Origin: Saccharibacillus soli | Lineage (GTDB): Bacteria; Bacillota; Bacilli; Paenibacillales; Paenibacillaceae | Assembly (NCBI GenBank): GCA_002189105.1 | Contig: NIOB01000006.1 | Span: forward strand, 620,001-684,000 | DNA: 64,000 bases | Direction of reading: 5' to 3' | Shown: piece by piece, positions 63,116-64,000 of the stretch | Layout of the letters: each line of letters opens with the position of its first letter | Numbering within the stretch: position 1 is the stretch's first letter | Made by a program: the position numbers and the translations under genes | The notes under the pieces: model-generated | Seen by the model: the letters and a program-made list of their open reading frames with translations, nothing else | Told to the model about the DNA's origin: nothing | Databases searched by the model: none

Positions 63116-63787
63116 GTGCATGTGAGAACAAAAAAGAGAACAACAGAAATACAGGAGGCGAGCAGCATCGGACGCATACCCGATAAAGCGGCACTTCGAC
63201 ACCTTATGGAACAGGCGAGAGCAGCCATCTCTCCGGAGGCTCGCAGCCGTGCTTCTATCGAAGTGTGCCGTTTGGCCGCCGACCGGCTGGATACGCTGAG
63301 AGAACGCAAGGGACGGCCGCTGGTGCTGCTCGGTTATCTGCCTTACCGGGGGGAGCTGGACATCCGGCCCCTTCTTGAAGTGTGCCGTGCGCAAGGAGAC
63401 GTCACACTTGCACCGCGTATTGTAAAGGGAACCCGCTCCATGCGGCTGCTGCATATGCATGGCGCAGAAGACGAGGAGACGGGGAGTTGGGGAATCCCCG
63501 AACCCAGGGAAGCGCTGCCGGAGTGGCCAGAGGAACGGCTTGCCGATCTGGATGTTGTGCTTGTCCCCGGGCTTGCTTTTGATTGGAAAGGCGGAAGGAT
63601 CGGTTATGGCGGTGGTTTCTATGATCGATTGTCTGAACGGTTGGAAGCTTCGGGTGCGGCACCACTGCACTGGGCGCTGGCTTATGAAGAGCAGGTGATT
63701 GACGAGGTGCCGATGGAGCCGCATGACTTTCGGGTGGAGCTGCTGATTGTTCCAAGCGGGATGACGAACACGACAGACCGCATCTGA
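63116..63787 (+). CDS. 5-formyltetrahydrofolate cyclo-ligase
   Basis: Open from a GTG at 63116, 223 residues. Family signature GYGGGFYDRLSERL near residue 162 (counted from the GTG), the ATP/substrate block LGYLPYRGELD near residue 72 and PGLAFDWKG. The true start may be later: AGGAGG (63153-63158) is followed 8 bases on by ATC (63167), right where homologues begin (RIPDKAALRHLM). Converts 5-formyl-THF to 5,10-methenyl-THF with ATP. Preceded by the ABC-F gene in the other direction. Confidence 0.92.
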   Translation: MHVRTKKRTTEIQEASSIGRIPDKAALRHLMEQARAAISPEARSRASIEVCRLAADRLDTLRERKGRPLVLLGYLPYRGELDIRPLLEVCRAQGDVTLAPRIVKGTRSMRLLHMHGAEDEETGSWGIPEPREALPEWPEERLADLDVVLVPGLAFDWKGGRIGYGGGFYDRLSERLEASGAAPLHWALAYEEQVIDEVPMEPHDFRVELLIVPSGMTNTTDRI

Positions 63788-63982
63788 TTCGCTTCCGGCG
63801 GAGCCGATGTGCGAACCCGGGTGTATGAACCATAGATGGGGCAGGAAGCCGATCGAATGAACGACGGAAGATTGCCGCAGAAGCAAAGCAGAAGAGGGAG
63901 TTCGGCGCAGGCTGAATCTCTCGCGCAGGCGAACGGCCCAGGCCGGGAGCAAGAAGAGCGATGGATGAGAAGAGGTGACCTC

Positions 63983-64000
63983 ATGCTGTGGAAAGTGGCA
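63983..64000 (+). CDS. 3' truncated gene, first codons only
   Basis: ATG at 63983 with AAGAGGTGA upstream, giving MLWKVA before the window ends. The opening fits MogA/MoaB-type molybdopterin proteins, which often occur here in Paenibacillus, but six residues cannot prove it. Confidence 0.35.

Overview
The window looks like chromosomal DNA of a Paenibacillaceae bacterium (Paenibacillus or a close relative). The gene families, the strong AGGAGG-type ribosome binding sites and the tsaE-tsaB-rimI-tsaD / ABC-F gene order are all Firmicutes-like, and base composition is moderately GC-rich. Genus placement is inference; no rRNA or tRNA gene was seen.

Positions 1-9,120 hold a Ter-type (tellurite/stress-response) biosynthetic operon: a citrate-lyase-like aldolase (5' end cut by the window), a PRTase_2-TRSP protein, a StiP/PRTase_1 protein, a HAD phosphatase, an ATP-grasp ligase, an XpaC-like protein, TelA and a small acidic protein. 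A convergent pair follows (AIM24-family protein and a membrane-anchored coiled-coil protein). The TerD-type genes expected upstream lie outside the window. Positions 9,300-13,900 hold a 51-residue ORF, a chemoreceptor and a secreted protein of eight bacterial Ig-like domains.

Positions 14,000-31,930 hold a phage-derived element: ImmA-like protease and ImmR-like repressor, a divergent ArpU-type regulator, then (after an ECF sigma/anti-sigma pair and a ribosomal protein L31 gene) a complete PBSX-type contractile tail operon. The operon runs tail terminator, YqzN/YkzM-like protein, sheath, tube, tail chaperone with a programmed -1 frameshift, tape measure, LysM protein, hub, wedge and baseplate proteins, fibre, holin and amidase. 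No capsid, portal, terminase, integrase or replication gene is present, so it is best read as a domesticated tail-like particle (tailocin candidate).

Positions 32,000-49,160 are core or accessory chromosome: dGTPase-like HD hydrolase, flavin monooxygenase, MocR regulator divergent from an EamA transporter, D-2-hydroxyacid dehydrogenase, YihY/BrkB membrane protein, RNA cyclic phosphodiesterase, GyrI-like protein, ECF sigma factor with RskA-type anti-sigma, SleB-like hydrolase, UPF0173 hydrolase, and a TetR/YhgE pair with shared operator-like palindromes. Positions 49,300-54,470 hold gltB (glutamate synthase large subunit) behind a long structured leader. Positions 54,500-56,640 hold an ABC-2 transporter pair and a small membrane protein.

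Positions 56,640-64,000 hold the tRNA t6A genes tsaE, tsaB, rimI and tsaD, a small unknown gene, an intergenic cluster of DnaA boxes, a convergent ABC-F gene, 5-formyltetrahydrofolate cyclo-ligase, and the first codons of another gene. The most distinctive signals are the frameshift site in the tail chaperone, the head-less tail element with its control region, the DnaA-box cluster downstream of tsaD, the gltB leader and the Ter metabolite operon.
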